A stretch of 64,000 nt of DNA, from positions 1 through 64,000 of the forward strand of contig DLRY01000076.1 of the NCBI GenBank assembly GCA_002500665.1. The letters run 5' to 3'. The stretch is from Opitutia bacterium UBA7876 (GTDB lineage: Bacteria; Verrucomicrobiota; Verrucomicrobiia; Opitutales; Seribacteraceae). Of this stretch, positions 17,655 to 26,424 are shown piece by piece (positions within the stretch are counted from its first letter, which is position 1; each line of letters opens with the position of its first letter). The notes under the pieces were generated by a model. It had not been told where the DNA came from. It ran no database searches and saw only the letters and a program-made list of their open reading frames with translations. The translations under genes were made by a program, and so were the position numbers.

Positions 17655-18830
17655 TTAATGGACGTCTTTCCTCCAGGAACGCATAAAACCTAGAAGATTC
17701 CGGGTGGAAGCCGGAAAGCGGGTGGACTTGTGAACGAAAACCGGCAGGTTCTCCCCGACAACCCGCGAATCCGGGTAAAGATCAAAGTGCGCGGCCAGTT
17801 TGTCGTTCGCCTTGCCCATGGAGCCAAATACCAGGTCGGGCATGGACTTAACTGCCTTGCTGCGGGAAATCAAGCCGAGCGCCTTGGCGATGTCAGGCTG
17901 GTCGATAAAGTGTGCAGTTACCTTCACGCAAAATTTTTTTTCAAAGGCCTCTAGCCCCGGTATCAGGGCTTCCTTCACTTGGTTTGCGCAGTAAACGAAA
18001 AGTTCCGGATTTTCGGTCCACGCATCTCCTGCCACGCCGGTGAAATTGGCCTCAGCGAAATAAAATTGGCCTTTTGTGGGAGCCGCCAGGAAACGAGAGA
18101 AACCAAATGCAAGTGAAGGGTTTTCGCTCTCTTTGGAAACCCTTGCCTCTATGGCCTTCATGGCCCCGTCCAGTTCCTTGATACGATGAATGCGCAAATC
18201 GAATCCCCGGGCCACGCTATCCCATACGAAAACCGCCTCGAGTTCCTCGTCCGAAGAAAGGGCCGCAGCGGATTGGAGTGATGAAGGGTAGGCTCTGAGT
18301 GACTTGGACATGACCTTATTCCACTCACCTGCCTCGGTTAGGGCTTTCTCCAGCGCCTTGCCGGAAGCGGAGGTGTTCAGGCAGGTGGCAAAGGCTAGGT
18401 CCGCTTCCAAGAGCTCGGCCAAACTGGAGAGGTTTATGGAAAAATCCTTGCGGGTGGCGAGGACAAGCTTCTGGAAGGCGACGGGCACGGCGACCTTTAT
18501 TTCAGGGGCTTGATTGGCCTCGCCACCTTCTACGCAAATGTAAAGATCGTAGATTTTTCCCTCGTGGGGAGCCGGTCGTTGCGGGCCGATGAAGTCCAGT
18601 GAGATCCCACGGTTCATCTCTGCCTCGAATTGGATGATCGCTTTCTCGACCGGGACGCGTAGTGCTTCGTCGCACAACACCCGCAACGCCGGCGCGGGTT
18701 TTTCCTTTGGAAGCCTGTTCCAGACAACCAGCATGGAACCCAGGACGAACATGGAAAGCAGAGAAAGGGTTACCCCTCCATATTTGGGGGCTCGGAAGGT
18801 TTTGACTTGTTCGGGTTGAAAAGGCTTCAT
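17655..18830 (-). CDS. Membrane-anchored ModA-like substrate-binding protein with partial second domain
   Basis: A 391-residue protein with one N-terminal TM (about 20-37). Residues 47-265 look like a type-2 periplasmic binding domain of the molybdate/sulfate (ModA) group, opening with the strand LRVLCDEAL. Residues 275-378 repeat only the first lobe: ELFVYCANQV aligns with LRVLCDEALR, and PDLVFGS...LPVFVHKS aligns with YDLYICV...KLVLATRK. No ABC permease or ATPase is adjacent; the downstream neighbours are HtrA-type proteins. It is more likely a sensor or scaffold than a transporter component. The ligand is unknown. Confidence 0.6.
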   Translation of the reverse strand: MKPFQPEQVKTFRAPKYGGVTLSLLSMFVLGSMLVVWNRLPKEKPAPALRVLCDEALRVPVEKAIIQFEAEMNRGISLDFIGPQRPAPHEGKIYDLYICVEGGEANQAPEIKVAVPVAFQKLVLATRKDFSINLSSLAELLEADLAFATCLNTSASGKALEKALTEAGEWNKVMSKSLRAYPSSLQSAAALSSDEELEAVFVWDSVARGFDLRIHRIKELDGAMKAIEARVSKESENPSLAFGFSRFLAAPTKGQFYFAEANFTGVAGDAWTENPELFVYCANQVKEALIPGLEAFEKKFCVKVTAHFIDQPDIAKALGLISRSKAVKSMPDLVFGSMGKANDKLAAHFDLYPDSRVVGENLPVFVHKSTRFPASTRNLLGFMRSWRKDVH

Positions 18831-18881
18831 TCGAAAGGGCCAATCATCGGCTCCCGCTCAGGTAAAATTTTCCCAGGTCGC

Positions 18882-19277
18882 CTAGGAGGACTTCCCGACT
18901 TTGCTCGACGCGCTGCGCAACAAACGCCGGAGGGGCTTGCGGCTCAAATACTTCTTCCCATCCTTCGGCCTGATCCATTTGCGCGTTCTGAAGTCCGACT
19001 CAGGCCAATGGCTAAATAACTGCCTGACTTTCAATGGGTAAAAGAAAAAAGTCTTCCCCTTGGACTTACACGAATAAAGGGAATCCTTAATGTCCCCGGT
19101 AATGCCTGCTTCCTCGAAGGCTTCCCACTGGGCCGTTTTGGCCGGGCCCAGGCGCTTGATTAGGTTTCCTTTGGGAAAGATCCACTTGCCGCCGGTTGTT
19201 GACACGACCAAAAATTCGACTTTCCCGTTGGCAAGTCGACGATATGGCAAAACGCCCCACTTAGCGTGTTTTTTCAT
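18882..19277 (-). CDS. Nudix hydrolase family protein with divergent Nudix box
   Basis: A 131-residue protein resembling the diphosphoinositol-polyphosphate/Ap4A hydrolase branch: it begins with WGVLPYRR, has GGKWIFPKGNL and ends the Nudix helix with EAFEEAGITG. The box departs from G-x5-E-x7-R-E-U-x-E-E-x-G-U: the first Glu is Leu and the Arg is Trp, while the metal-binding EExG core is retained. The C-terminus is very basic (KWIRPKDGKKYLSRKPLRRLL). It is first in a minus-strand set with the binding protein and the HtrA genes, 51 bp apart from the next gene. Confidence 0.8.
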   Translation of the reverse strand: MKKHAKWGVLPYRRLANGKVEFLVVSTTGGKWIFPKGNLIKRLGPAKTAQWEAFEEAGITGDIKDSLYSCKSKGKTFFFYPLKVRQLFSHWPESDFRTRKWIRPKDGKKYLSRKPLRRLLRSASSKVGKSS

Positions 19278-19511
19278 CCAAAATTAAATTCCCGCGCAAC
19301 TCGTTTACTGTGAGCAGGAAACGTTACTTTTGCAAGCACAAATAGCTTTCCCGCGGCAAGAACGAGTATCGATTCCCTTCATGTATTCCGGACCGTATTA
19401 TTAGGCTTACCGCTTTCCTGAGGGAGTATGTCTCCGGGTTGGTTTTTTGATTCGTTCTTCCATCCGGCTTGCCAAGACGGAGTGGATTCGTTGCGATATA
19501 CCATCAACTAA
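19278..19511. other. 234-bp divergent intergenic region
   Basis: It lies between the minus-strand Nudix gene and the plus-strand ABC operon, so promoters for both should be here. I see no ORF, no tRNA and no strong palindrome. A zinc-responsive operator was looked for, because the downstream genes resemble zinc-uptake genes, but none was recognisable by eye. Confidence 0.4.
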
Positions 19512-20216
19512 ATGTCGTGCCTCGAAGTCAGGAACTTACTCAAGAGCTTTCCCTCACCCGATGGTGGGGCATCTCTGGTTGTTGAAGTCGAGAAATTTTC
19601 CCTCCGTCCCGAGGCCCAGTGCGCGATGAAGGGAGAAAGCGGATCGGGAAAGACCACATTTCTACATCTCCTCGCAGGGATTCTCAAGCCCGATGAGGGA
19701 GAAGTCATTCTGGATGGGCTTGAAGTCACGCAATTGAGCGAGAGCGAGCGCGACCGTTTGCGGGCCACCTCAATTGGCTACGTCTTTCAATCCTTCAACC
19801 TCCTGCAGGGCTTTACCAGCCTTGAAAACATCCAGCTTGCGATGACTTTTTCGGGCCGAAGCAACCTTGCTTCACATCTTAGGTCCGACAAAACTTGGGC
19901 CAAGCAGTTGTTGGACCGGGTCGGCTTGTCCGACAGGCTGGATTATTACCCGCGCCAGCTTTCCGTCGGTCAGCAACAGCGCGTTGCCCTGGCCAGGGCC
20001 TTGGCCAATCGTCCTAAACTGGTTCTGGCCGATGAACCCACGGGGAATCTGGATCCCCAGAATGCCGCCAAGGCCCTTTCCCTTCTCGCCGACTTGTGCA
20101 GGGAAAACGGGAGTTCTCTGCTGCTCGTCAGCCACGAGGACAAGGTGATTGATGCCTTTGATCGTCAATTGAGTTGGGAAGAGGTCAACCGTTCATCCGG
20201 CGCAACCGAGGTCTAG
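19512..20216 (+). CDS. ABC transporter ATPase, LolD/MacB type
   Basis: A 234-residue ATPase. Walker A is GESGSGKTT, the signature is LSVGQQQR (Val for the common Gly), and Walker B is LVLADEPTGNLD; the DEPTGNLD form is typical of LolD/MacB/FtsE ATPases. It precedes the MacB/FtsX-type permease by 4 bp, so the pair forms one transporter. The third gene encodes a DUF3299 lipoprotein. An ABC ATPase, FtsX-type permease and DUF3299 protein together resemble, as far as I recall, the zinc-regulated ZrgABCDE system of Vibrio cholerae. The substrate remains inference. Confidence 0.9.
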   Translation: MSCLEVRNLLKSFPSPDGGASLVVEVEKFSLRPEAQCAMKGESGSGKTTFLHLLAGILKPDEGEVILDGLEVTQLSESERDRLRATSIGYVFQSFNLLQGFTSLENIQLAMTFSGRSNLASHLRSDKTWAKQLLDRVGLSDRLDYYPRQLSVGQQQRVALARALANRPKLVLADEPTGNLDPQNAAKALSLLADLCRENGSSLLLVSHEDKVIDAFDRQLSWEEVNRSSGATEV

Positions 20217-20220
20217 TAAA

Positions 20221-21441
20221 ATGTTCGAGTCTCGCATTATGGTCATTTTCCTGCTCGCCTGGCGGGGCCTGAGGCAGTACGCCTTTTCCTCATTTGTGGC
20301 CGCGTTCACCATATCTATGGCGGGGGGTCTTTTTCTCAGCACTTGGAAAATCAAGGAGGAAGCCCAGAAGGCATTCGTCAATTCTTCCGGCGGATTCGAT
20401 GCGGTCCTTGGGGCCCGCGGCTCCAAGCTCCAGCTTGTTCTTAACGGCCTCTTTCACCTGGAGGCCTCACCCGGAAACTTGACCTGGGAGCAGTATGAGT
20501 TGATCCGCGATACCCGTGGGGTAAAGGAAGCCTACCCGATTGCGGTCGGCGATAACTACAGGGGTTTCCGCCTGGTCGGTACCCTGCCGACGCTGTTCAC
20601 CGAGCATCAATGGAAGCAAGGAAGAAACTACGAGGTCAGGCAGGGGGGCAGGATCTTTACCGATAACGCCAAGGAGGCTCTGGTTGGGGACTTCGCTGCC
20701 CGCAAACTGGGGTTGACCGTGGGCAGTCAATTCCATCCTTACCACGGCTTGGATTTCGACGAGACCAAACGGCATGAGGACTTGTACGTGGTGGTCGGCC
20801 TGCTCGAGCCTACCGGAACACCTGCGGACAAGGTGATTTGGATTCCGATCAAGGGAATCCAGCAAATGGAAGGGCATGACCCGGCGGCAGCCCAGTCGGT
20901 CAGCGCCGTCTTGCTGTCCTTGCGCGGAGCGGCTGGTTTTCAGCTCGACATGAGGTATAACAAGCGAGGGAACCAAGCTACTCTGGCTTGGCCTGTGGCA
21001 GCCACCTTGGCCTCTTTTTTCGAACGACTGTCCTGGTTCGAGGAGATTCTTTCCCTCGTCGCGTTCCTAGTGGCGTTCATCGGGGCTCTCATTATCTTCG
21101 CGACTCTGCGGACCGTGATGAACGAGAAGAAGAGGGAATTCGCAATTCTCCGTTGCCTGGGAGCGAGTCGCATGGTCGTCACTTTCGTGGTGCTGTCACA
21201 GTCCTTGTTGCTGGCTGTCTTCGGAGCCCTTGGGTCCTTGCTTGCATATGGGGGTATCGGCTTTTTGGCCGCCCGATTGATCCGCGAGCAGACCGGAGTC
21301 GTTATCGAACACCTGTCCATCGACCTGGCCTACCACTTCTTTTTGCCGGTGGTGCTTGCAATAGGATTAGTGAGCGGACTTGCTCCCGCCCTGCAAGCTT
21401 ATCGCTCAAGCTTGTCGGATAACTTGAGCCCGAGGTCTTGA
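20221..21441 (+). CDS. ABC transporter permease, MacB/FtsX family
   Basis: A 406-residue permease with the four-TM layout: TM1 about 20-40, a large periplasmic domain about 45-270, then three TM segments within about 275-395. The cytoplasmic loop MNEKKREFAILRCLGAS is the FtsX-family coupling motif. Residues 58-265 of the periplasmic domain are closely similar, without gaps, to residues 66-275 of the lipoprotein encoded next, about 70% identical over the first 74 positions. No membrane-fusion protein is adjacent. It may drive a mechanotransmission or export process with the lipoprotein. Confidence 0.9.
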   Translation: MFESRIMVIFLLAWRGLRQYAFSSFVAAFTISMAGGLFLSTWKIKEEAQKAFVNSSGGFDAVLGARGSKLQLVLNGLFHLEASPGNLTWEQYELIRDTRGVKEAYPIAVGDNYRGFRLVGTLPTLFTEHQWKQGRNYEVRQGGRIFTDNAKEALVGDFAARKLGLTVGSQFHPYHGLDFDETKRHEDLYVVVGLLEPTGTPADKVIWIPIKGIQQMEGHDPAAAQSVSAVLLSLRGAAGFQLDMRYNKRGNQATLAWPVAATLASFFERLSWFEEILSLVAFLVAFIGALIIFATLRTVMNEKKREFAILRCLGASRMVVTFVVLSQSLLLAVFGALGSLLAYGGIGFLAARLIREQTGVVIEHLSIDLAYHFFLPVVLAIGLVSGLAPALQAYRSSLSDNLSPRS

Positions 21442-21493
21442 AATCGTCGCCCAAATAATTTATTGCATAGAAGGCAGGAAAATTTCCAGCGCC

Positions 21494-22909
21494 ATGAAGA
21501 ACTTTTTTTTATCACTCGGCCTTCTCGCTTCGTTGGGGCTTTTGCATTCCTGTGAAAAGGAACCGGCCAGCCAGGCCATTTCGGGTCCCGTCCCCGTTGG
21601 CGAACCCATAGAAGTCGATAACTGGAAAGCCGTTTCATCCGACTTGAGGGAGCTGCCCGTCAAGACGGACCTTGCACTCATGACTAGCGGATTCAATGCG
21701 GTTCTTGGACCACAAGGCTCAGAGATAGAGCTTGTTCTCAACTCCTTCTTCCACCGTCACTCATCTAAAGGCAACCTGACTTGGGAACAGTACGAGGAAG
21801 TTAGAGACTTTAACGGCGTGGAAGAGGCTTATCCAATCGCCGTGGGTGATAACTACCTTGGCTGTCGTCTTGTCGGAACCTTGCCCGAATTATTTACGAA
21901 TCACGAATGGAGCAAGGGCAGAAAATACGAGCTTCAAGAGGGAGGAAGGGTTTTCAAGGCCAACGCCAGGGAAGCCCTGATGGGAGCCTTAGCGGCTCGT
22001 CAAATGAGCTTGTCCGTCGGCAGCCGATTTCATCCCTACCATGGCCTTGTTTTCGACGAGAGCAAGAGGCACGAGAATAGCTATGAGGTAGTCGGTCTGC
22101 TAGAGCCTACCGGGACGCCGTTCGACAACGTCATTTGGGTTCCCATTCAAGGGATACAGCAGATGGATGGCCATGACCCCGCCTTCTCCAAATCGGTAAG
22201 CGCGGTGCTTCTTTCCTTGAGTGGAAGAACCGGTTTCACTTTGTCTGAAAAATATCACAGGAAGGGGAGTCAGGCGAATCTGGTCTGGCCAGTCTCTTCG
22301 ACCTTATCAACTTTTCTTCGACAAACCTTGCCGGCCTACCTTGATTTCGCACGCGGACTGGATGGAATGGACCCGGTTGTTCTTGAGGAAGGGTTTGTCG
22401 TGAAGGGGACAACCCAGCCTTTCGAGCAAGGAGAAGGCAACCTCTCATCTCCTGAAGACCAAGCAGAGGCCTTGCCCCCATTGGAGAAGGGAAGCGTCTA
22501 CAAGCCCTTGGCTTTTCGCGACCTCACGAACTTCGAATACCTGGTGGAGTGGGAGACCGACGGCAAGGACTTTGACTTTTCCGCTTACGCCAAGCGGGTA
22601 CCCTCCCGGCTTAGGGAAAAATCCGGATCCAAGGTTGCCGTTGAGGGCTTCATGATTCCCACCGTGGTGGATGAAAACAACAAGGTGAAGGAATTCCTGC
22701 TGTTGCCCGACCAGATGAGCTGCTGCTTTGGGCAGGCACCCGAGGCCAATGGCTGGGTGGTGGTGACTGCTCCGGATGGAGTCGAGGTGATGATGGATCG
22801 GATTATCCGGGTAACCGGGGTCCTTACCGTGGAGGAGCGCTGGGACGAAGAATTCTTCGTCGGTCTCTACCACATGGACTGCAAGGACATCACCGGCCCC
22901 GCCCTTTGA
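21494..22909 (+). CDS. Lipoprotein fusing a permease periplasmic domain copy to DUF3299
   Basis: A 471-residue protein with a lipobox ending in HSC (Cys20) and no further TM segments. Residues about 64-283 duplicate the periplasmic domain of the upstream permease, with shared blocks such as NLTWEQYE, EAYPIAVGDNY, FHPYHGL and GLLEPTGTP. Residues about 335-465 match DUF3299, seen in VEGFMIPTVVDE, FLLLP, then CC at 410-411 and HMDC at 460-463, a possible metal-binding set. It is third in an ABC operon, 52 bp after the permease. I infer a tethered partner that replaces or competes with one permease protomer's periplasmic domain while presenting DUF3299. Confidence 0.88.
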   Translation: MKNFFLSLGLLASLGLLHSCEKEPASQAISGPVPVGEPIEVDNWKAVSSDLRELPVKTDLALMTSGFNAVLGPQGSEIELVLNSFFHRHSSKGNLTWEQYEEVRDFNGVEEAYPIAVGDNYLGCRLVGTLPELFTNHEWSKGRKYELQEGGRVFKANAREALMGALAARQMSLSVGSRFHPYHGLVFDESKRHENSYEVVGLLEPTGTPFDNVIWVPIQGIQQMDGHDPAFSKSVSAVLLSLSGRTGFTLSEKYHRKGSQANLVWPVSSTLSTFLRQTLPAYLDFARGLDGMDPVVLEEGFVVKGTTQPFEQGEGNLSSPEDQAEALPPLEKGSVYKPLAFRDLTNFEYLVEWETDGKDFDFSAYAKRVPSRLREKSGSKVAVEGFMIPTVVDENNKVKEFLLLPDQMSCCFGQAPEANGWVVVTAPDGVEVMMDRIIRVTGVLTVEERWDEEFFVGLYHMDCKDITGPAL

Positions 22910-22935
22910 CCGCGGTCCTTGGTTGAAAGCTAAGT

Positions 22936-23454
22936 TTAGTCTCCCTTGCCGGGATAGACTTTCACCATTACGTCGGGATCGTTGACCGAGCCGCTTCCTT
23001 CCGCTCCTTTCTTGATCTTATCGACGTACTTCATGCCTTCGACGACCTTTCCCCAGACGGTATATTCGCCGTCAAGAAAAGTGGCGCTGTCAAAACAGAT
23101 GAAGAATTGACTGTTGGCGCTGTCGGGAAGGTTGGACCTCGCCATCGAGCAGGTGCCCCGGACGTGCGACCTGTCGTTGAACTCGGCTTTCAGGTTGGGC
23201 TTGTCCGATCCGCCCGTACCCACTGCGCCATCATCGTAGTCTTCGGAGTTGCCGAACTTTACGTCGCCGGTCTGGGCCATGAATCCATCGATGACACGGT
23301 GAAAGGCTACGCCGTCATATTTTCCTTCCTCGGCAAGTTCCTTGATCCGCTCGACGTGGCCGGGCGCGTCCTTCGGGAACAACTCGATGACGACCTGCCC
23401 GTCCTTAAGCTCGATGGTGAGCAAATTTTCGTGATTCTCGCTCTCTTCAGTCAT
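22936..23454 (-). CDS. Peptidyl-prolyl cis-trans isomerase, cyclophilin type (cytoplasmic copy)
   Basis: A 172-residue cyclophilin without signal peptide. Active-site motifs are present: FHRVIDGFMAQTGD (catalytic Arg), GTCSMAR, and SANSQFFIC, where eukaryotic and most bacterial forms have the same core. The start overlaps the stop of the upstream exported paralogue (ATGA), and the two are roughly three-quarters identical. The usual role is prolyl isomerisation of folding proteins. Its lack of a signal suggests the duplication gave one cytosolic and one exported enzyme. Confidence 0.93.
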   Translation of the reverse strand: MTEESENHENLLTIELKDGQVVIELFPKDAPGHVERIKELAEEGKYDGVAFHRVIDGFMAQTGDVKFGNSEDYDDGAVGTGGSDKPNLKAEFNDRSHVRGTCSMARSNLPDSANSQFFICFDSATFLDGEYTVWGKVVEGMKYVDKIKKGAEGSGSVNDPDVMVKVYPGKGD

Positions 23455-24047
23455 GGTTGCTTCCCTTCGCTTTTGTCTTTTCCGACGGTTACCTTCTTCA
23501 TGAGGTCAGGGCGGCTGACCGAGCCATTGTTCAACCTGGACCCCTTCTTGATCTTATCGACGTGATCCATGCCTTGGACGACTTGGCCCCAAACGGTGTA
23601 TTTGCCGTCAAGAAAATCCGCCTTGTCGAGGCAGATGAAGAATTGGCTGTTGGCGCTGTCTTCGGACCTTGCCCGAGCCATGGAACAGGTGCCTCGCACG
23701 TGCTTCCTCTTGTTGAACTCGGCCTTCAGGTCGGGTTTGTCGGAGCCTCCGGTCCCCACCCTGCGTTCGTCGTAGTCTTTGGAGTTGCCGAACTCGACGT
23801 CTCCAGTCTGGGCCATGAATCCGTCGATGACTCGGTGGAAGGCCACACCGTCGTATTTGCCGGCCTTGGCGAGCTCCTTGATCCGCTTGACGTGATTGGG
23901 GGCGTCCCCGGGGAATAATTCGATTACCACGGGCCCATCCTTGAGCTCGATCGTGAGAAGGTTTTCGGGATTTGGGTCCGATTTGGTTTCCGCCTGGGTG
24001 ATTACCAGAGGAAGGACAAACGTAGCGAGAAAGAGTAGTTTCTTCAT
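23451..24047 (-). CDS. Peptidyl-prolyl cis-trans isomerase, cyclophilin type (exported copy)
   Basis: The ATG at 24047 opens a clear signal peptide (MKKLLFLATFVLPLVITQA), giving a 198-residue precursor; upstream in-frame codons add non-homologous sequence. The mature part carries FHRVIDGFMAQTGD, GTCSMARA and SANSQFFICLD, all as in active cyclophilins. The KKGS and PDLMKKVTV endings match the downstream paralogue. It is probably periplasmic and assists folding of exported proteins. It lies 37 bp upstream of the end of the SDR gene's transcription path, on the same strand. Confidence 0.93.
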   Translation of the reverse strand: MKKLLFLATFVLPLVITQAETKSDPNPENLLTIELKDGPVVIELFPGDAPNHVKRIKELAKAGKYDGVAFHRVIDGFMAQTGDVEFGNSKDYDERRVGTGGSDKPDLKAEFNKRKHVRGTCSMARARSEDSANSQFFICLDKADFLDGKYTVWGQVVQGMDHVDKIKKGSRLNNGSVSRPDLMKKVTVGKDKSEGKQP

Positions 24048-24084
24048 AAGGTTGATTAGAGGTTGAGGGTGAAAGTAGAGGGAA

Positions 24085-25065
24085 TCAGCCTGGGTACCAG
24101 ACCTTGCGGGGTTCGTCCGCGGCACGCTGGAAATCCCAAGCCTTGTCGATCAATTGTTTCAAATCGATTTGAGGCTTCCAGTCGAGAAGGAATTTGGCTT
24201 TCGCGTTGTCGAGCCAAGTGCTCTGGTAGGGTGTCACGACGTCGACCGAGGGAAGGCTTCTGGTTTCCTGGAGGTATTCCGCCACCTTTCGGTAGTCGAC
24301 GGGCTCGTCCATGCATATGTTGAAAAGCTCCTGCCGGGCATTGGGGTGGTCGATGGCGAGAAGTATGGCGGAGACCAGATCCTCAACGTGTACGAAGTTC
24401 CTCCGCACGGGGTTCCCCTCGGGATCGAGCATGACGGGAATGGCGTTCTTCGCCTCGTGGGAGGATGCCTCCTCCTTAGAGACCAAATCTCTCCAGACGG
24501 GTCCGCCGAAGACGTCCTTGCCGAAGGAGAGGGAATACTTGAAATCGTCCTTTTCCATAATCCAGGGAGCCCGCAGGCAACAGCCGTTGAGGTTGTACTG
24601 GACGTAATATTGTTCCAGCATGACTTCCTCCAGCACCTTGGACAGCGCATAGCAACCGGGGTAGGGGGAATGTTCCTGGGTCTCGGTAACCGGTACCGGG
24701 TGAGGATAAAAGAAGTGACCCATGGCGGCGTCTCCCCCGATGAGTACGAATTGGCGGAAGCAATCACTCTTCCGGCACTCCTCGAGAAGCCAGAACAAGC
24801 CCTTCACCGTGACGTCCATGACTTCCTCCGGGGTTTCCTTGCAGGTGGCCAGGTGAACGACGTGGGTGACTCCCTCCATCGCCCTCCCGACGAGTTTGGG
24901 GTCGGCAATGCTGCCGGATATCACCTCGAGGCGTGGGTTTTCCTCCAACAACCTGTTGTGGCAAAGGGCCCTTACGGTGGCTCCGGAGAACCGTTGCTCC
25001 TGGAAGAAACGCTCCAGTAGGCGCGTGCCGACCTTGCCGGTCGCTCCTGTAACGAGTACCTTCAT
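24085..25065 (-). CDS. NAD-dependent epimerase/dehydratase (extended SDR)
   Basis: A 326-residue protein starting at the ATG at 25065, which begins directly with the nucleotide-binding segment MKVLVTGATGKVGTRLLE. The 59 residues that could precede it are proline- and arginine-rich shadow sequence. The catalytic YxxxK is in GCYALSK. Around the middle, HLATCKETPEEVMDV and LIGGDAAMG are typical of the UDP-glucose-4-epimerase-like extended SDRs. The substrate is probably a nucleotide sugar or sugar derivative. It follows the DUF1501 gene by 34 bp on the same strand and may be co-transcribed. Confidence 0.88.
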   Translation of the reverse strand: MKVLVTGATGKVGTRLLERFFQEQRFSGATVRALCHNRLLEENPRLEVISGSIADPKLVGRAMEGVTHVVHLATCKETPEEVMDVTVKGLFWLLEECRKSDCFRQFVLIGGDAAMGHFFYPHPVPVTETQEHSPYPGCYALSKVLEEVMLEQYYVQYNLNGCCLRAPWIMEKDDFKYSLSFGKDVFGGPVWRDLVSKEEASSHEAKNAIPVMLDPEGNPVRRNFVHVEDLVSAILLAIDHPNARQELFNICMDEPVDYRKVAEYLQETRSLPSVDVVTPYQSTWLDNAKAKFLLDWKPQIDLKQLIDKAWDFQRAADEPRKVWYPG

Positions 25066-25099
25066 TGGGGGAGCGTGCCTTGAGGGTACTAAAGGACCT

Positions 25100-26401
25100 C
25101 TACACCAGCTTAGTGAGCGGCTGGCCCTTGTCGGAAAGGGTAAAGGGCCTCCGAGTAGGGGAGTAAATGATCTCGTCGAGGGGCAACCCCAGACAATAGG
25201 CAATGGTGGCGTTGAGGTCGGGAATCTCGACCCGCTGGTCAATTACTTCCCTTCCCTCGTCATCGGTCTTCCCCCAAACTTGGCCTCCACGGATGCCGCC
25301 ACCTGCGAGCATGCAGGAGAAGGCCTTGGGGTAGTGGTCGCGACCCTCGTTCACGTTGATGTTTGGGGTACGGCCGAATTCCGTTGCCAGGACGATCAGG
25401 GTCTCGTCGAGCATTCCCCGCTTGGACAAGTCGTCGAGGAGGGAAGAGAGGGCTTGGTCGAGGATGGCGGTTCTTTCCGGAACACGGGTAAAATTGTTTT
25501 GGTGGGTGTCCCAGCCACCCAACTGCACTTCAACGAAGCGGACTTGTCGCTCGACCAGGCGACGAGCCAAGAGTAAGCCCTGTCCGAAGTTATCGTCCCC
25601 ATAGGACTCGCGCAGGGCCGCCGGTTCCTCGGAAAGGTCGAATGCCTTAAGGTCGGTGCTTTTCATCAACCTAACGGCGTCGTCGTACATGTTCGAATAG
25701 GCCCGGACTCTTTCCAGGTCGTATTTCTTGACGAAATCGCGATCGAGCTTTTGGGAGAGGTTCAGGCTCTTCTCGAAACCTTCTTCGGAAAAGCCCTTCA
25801 GCATCCTGCAGTTGCGCAGGCCTTCGTTGGGGTTTCCGATGGCAAGAGGCTGGTGATTGGTGGAGAGAAAACCGGAAAGGGGATGCCTGCTCCCTCCGTT
25901 GACCACGACTGCGCCGGGAAGGGTCGGGTTGAACCGTCCGTCGAGCTTGGTCATCCAAGCCCCCATGCTGGGGTGAACGATGGTCGACCTTTGGGCATAG
26001 CTGGTGTGCATGAAGTAATTGCCCTGCTCGTGGGCACCCTTGGTGGAGGTCATGCCCCGGATGACCGCAATCTTGTCCGCATGGTTGGCCAGGAGGGGCA
26101 GGTTTTCGGCCAACTCCATCCCATCCGTCTTGGTTTTGATCGCCTTGGTCGGCCCCCCGGTCCCGGTTCCCGGCTTGGGGTCGAAGGTGTCGATGTGCGT
26201 CATGCCCCCCGACATATAGAGGTAGATGACGTTCTTGGCCTTGGGGGCCGGGTTGAGCGGGCGGTTCAGGCCCAAGCCTGCTCCGAAAGCCTGCTCGGGC
26301 AAGGCCCATGGAAGAATGCTTACTCCGAGAAAGCCCTTGGCGGCGAGGCTCATGAACCTGCGCCTTTCCAGTTCGCCGGCATTTTTGAGGTGAGTATCCA
26401 T
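25100..26401 (-). CDS. DUF1501 family exported protein (Tat signal)
   Basis: A 433-residue member of the DUF1501 (COG4102, sulfatase-like alkaline-phosphatase fold) family. I start it at the ATG at 26401, which gives the twin-arginine leader ELERRRFMSLAAKGFLG and leaves a 23-bp gap to the upstream gene. Typical blocks are YLYMSGGMTHIDTFDPKP, the AEFGRTPNINVNEGRDHYP motif and the HPSMGAWM region. It is paired with the DUF1549/DUF1553 gene directly upstream, the standard arrangement in Planctomycetes and Verrucomicrobia. The biochemical role of the pair is not established. Confidence 0.93.
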   Translation of the reverse strand: MDTHLKNAGELERRRFMSLAAKGFLGVSILPWALPEQAFGAGLGLNRPLNPAPKAKNVIYLYMSGGMTHIDTFDPKPGTGTGGPTKAIKTKTDGMELAENLPLLANHADKIAVIRGMTSTKGAHEQGNYFMHTSYAQRSTIVHPSMGAWMTKLDGRFNPTLPGAVVVNGGSRHPLSGFLSTNHQPLAIGNPNEGLRNCRMLKGFSEEGFEKSLNLSQKLDRDFVKKYDLERVRAYSNMYDDAVRLMKSTDLKAFDLSEEPAALRESYGDDNFGQGLLLARRLVERQVRFVEVQLGGWDTHQNNFTRVPERTAILDQALSSLLDDLSKRGMLDETLIVLATEFGRTPNINVNEGRDHYPKAFSCMLAGGGIRGGQVWGKTDDEGREVIDQRVEIPDLNATIAYCLGLPLDEIIYSPTRRPFTLSDKGQPLTKLV

Positions 26402-26424
26402 AATGATTGCTGGGGTTTGGTTCT

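Noticed and set aside
22908..22917. Perfect palindrome GACCGCGGTC at a stop codon
   Set aside because: Ten GC-rich bases are expected by chance, and it overlaps the coding end.
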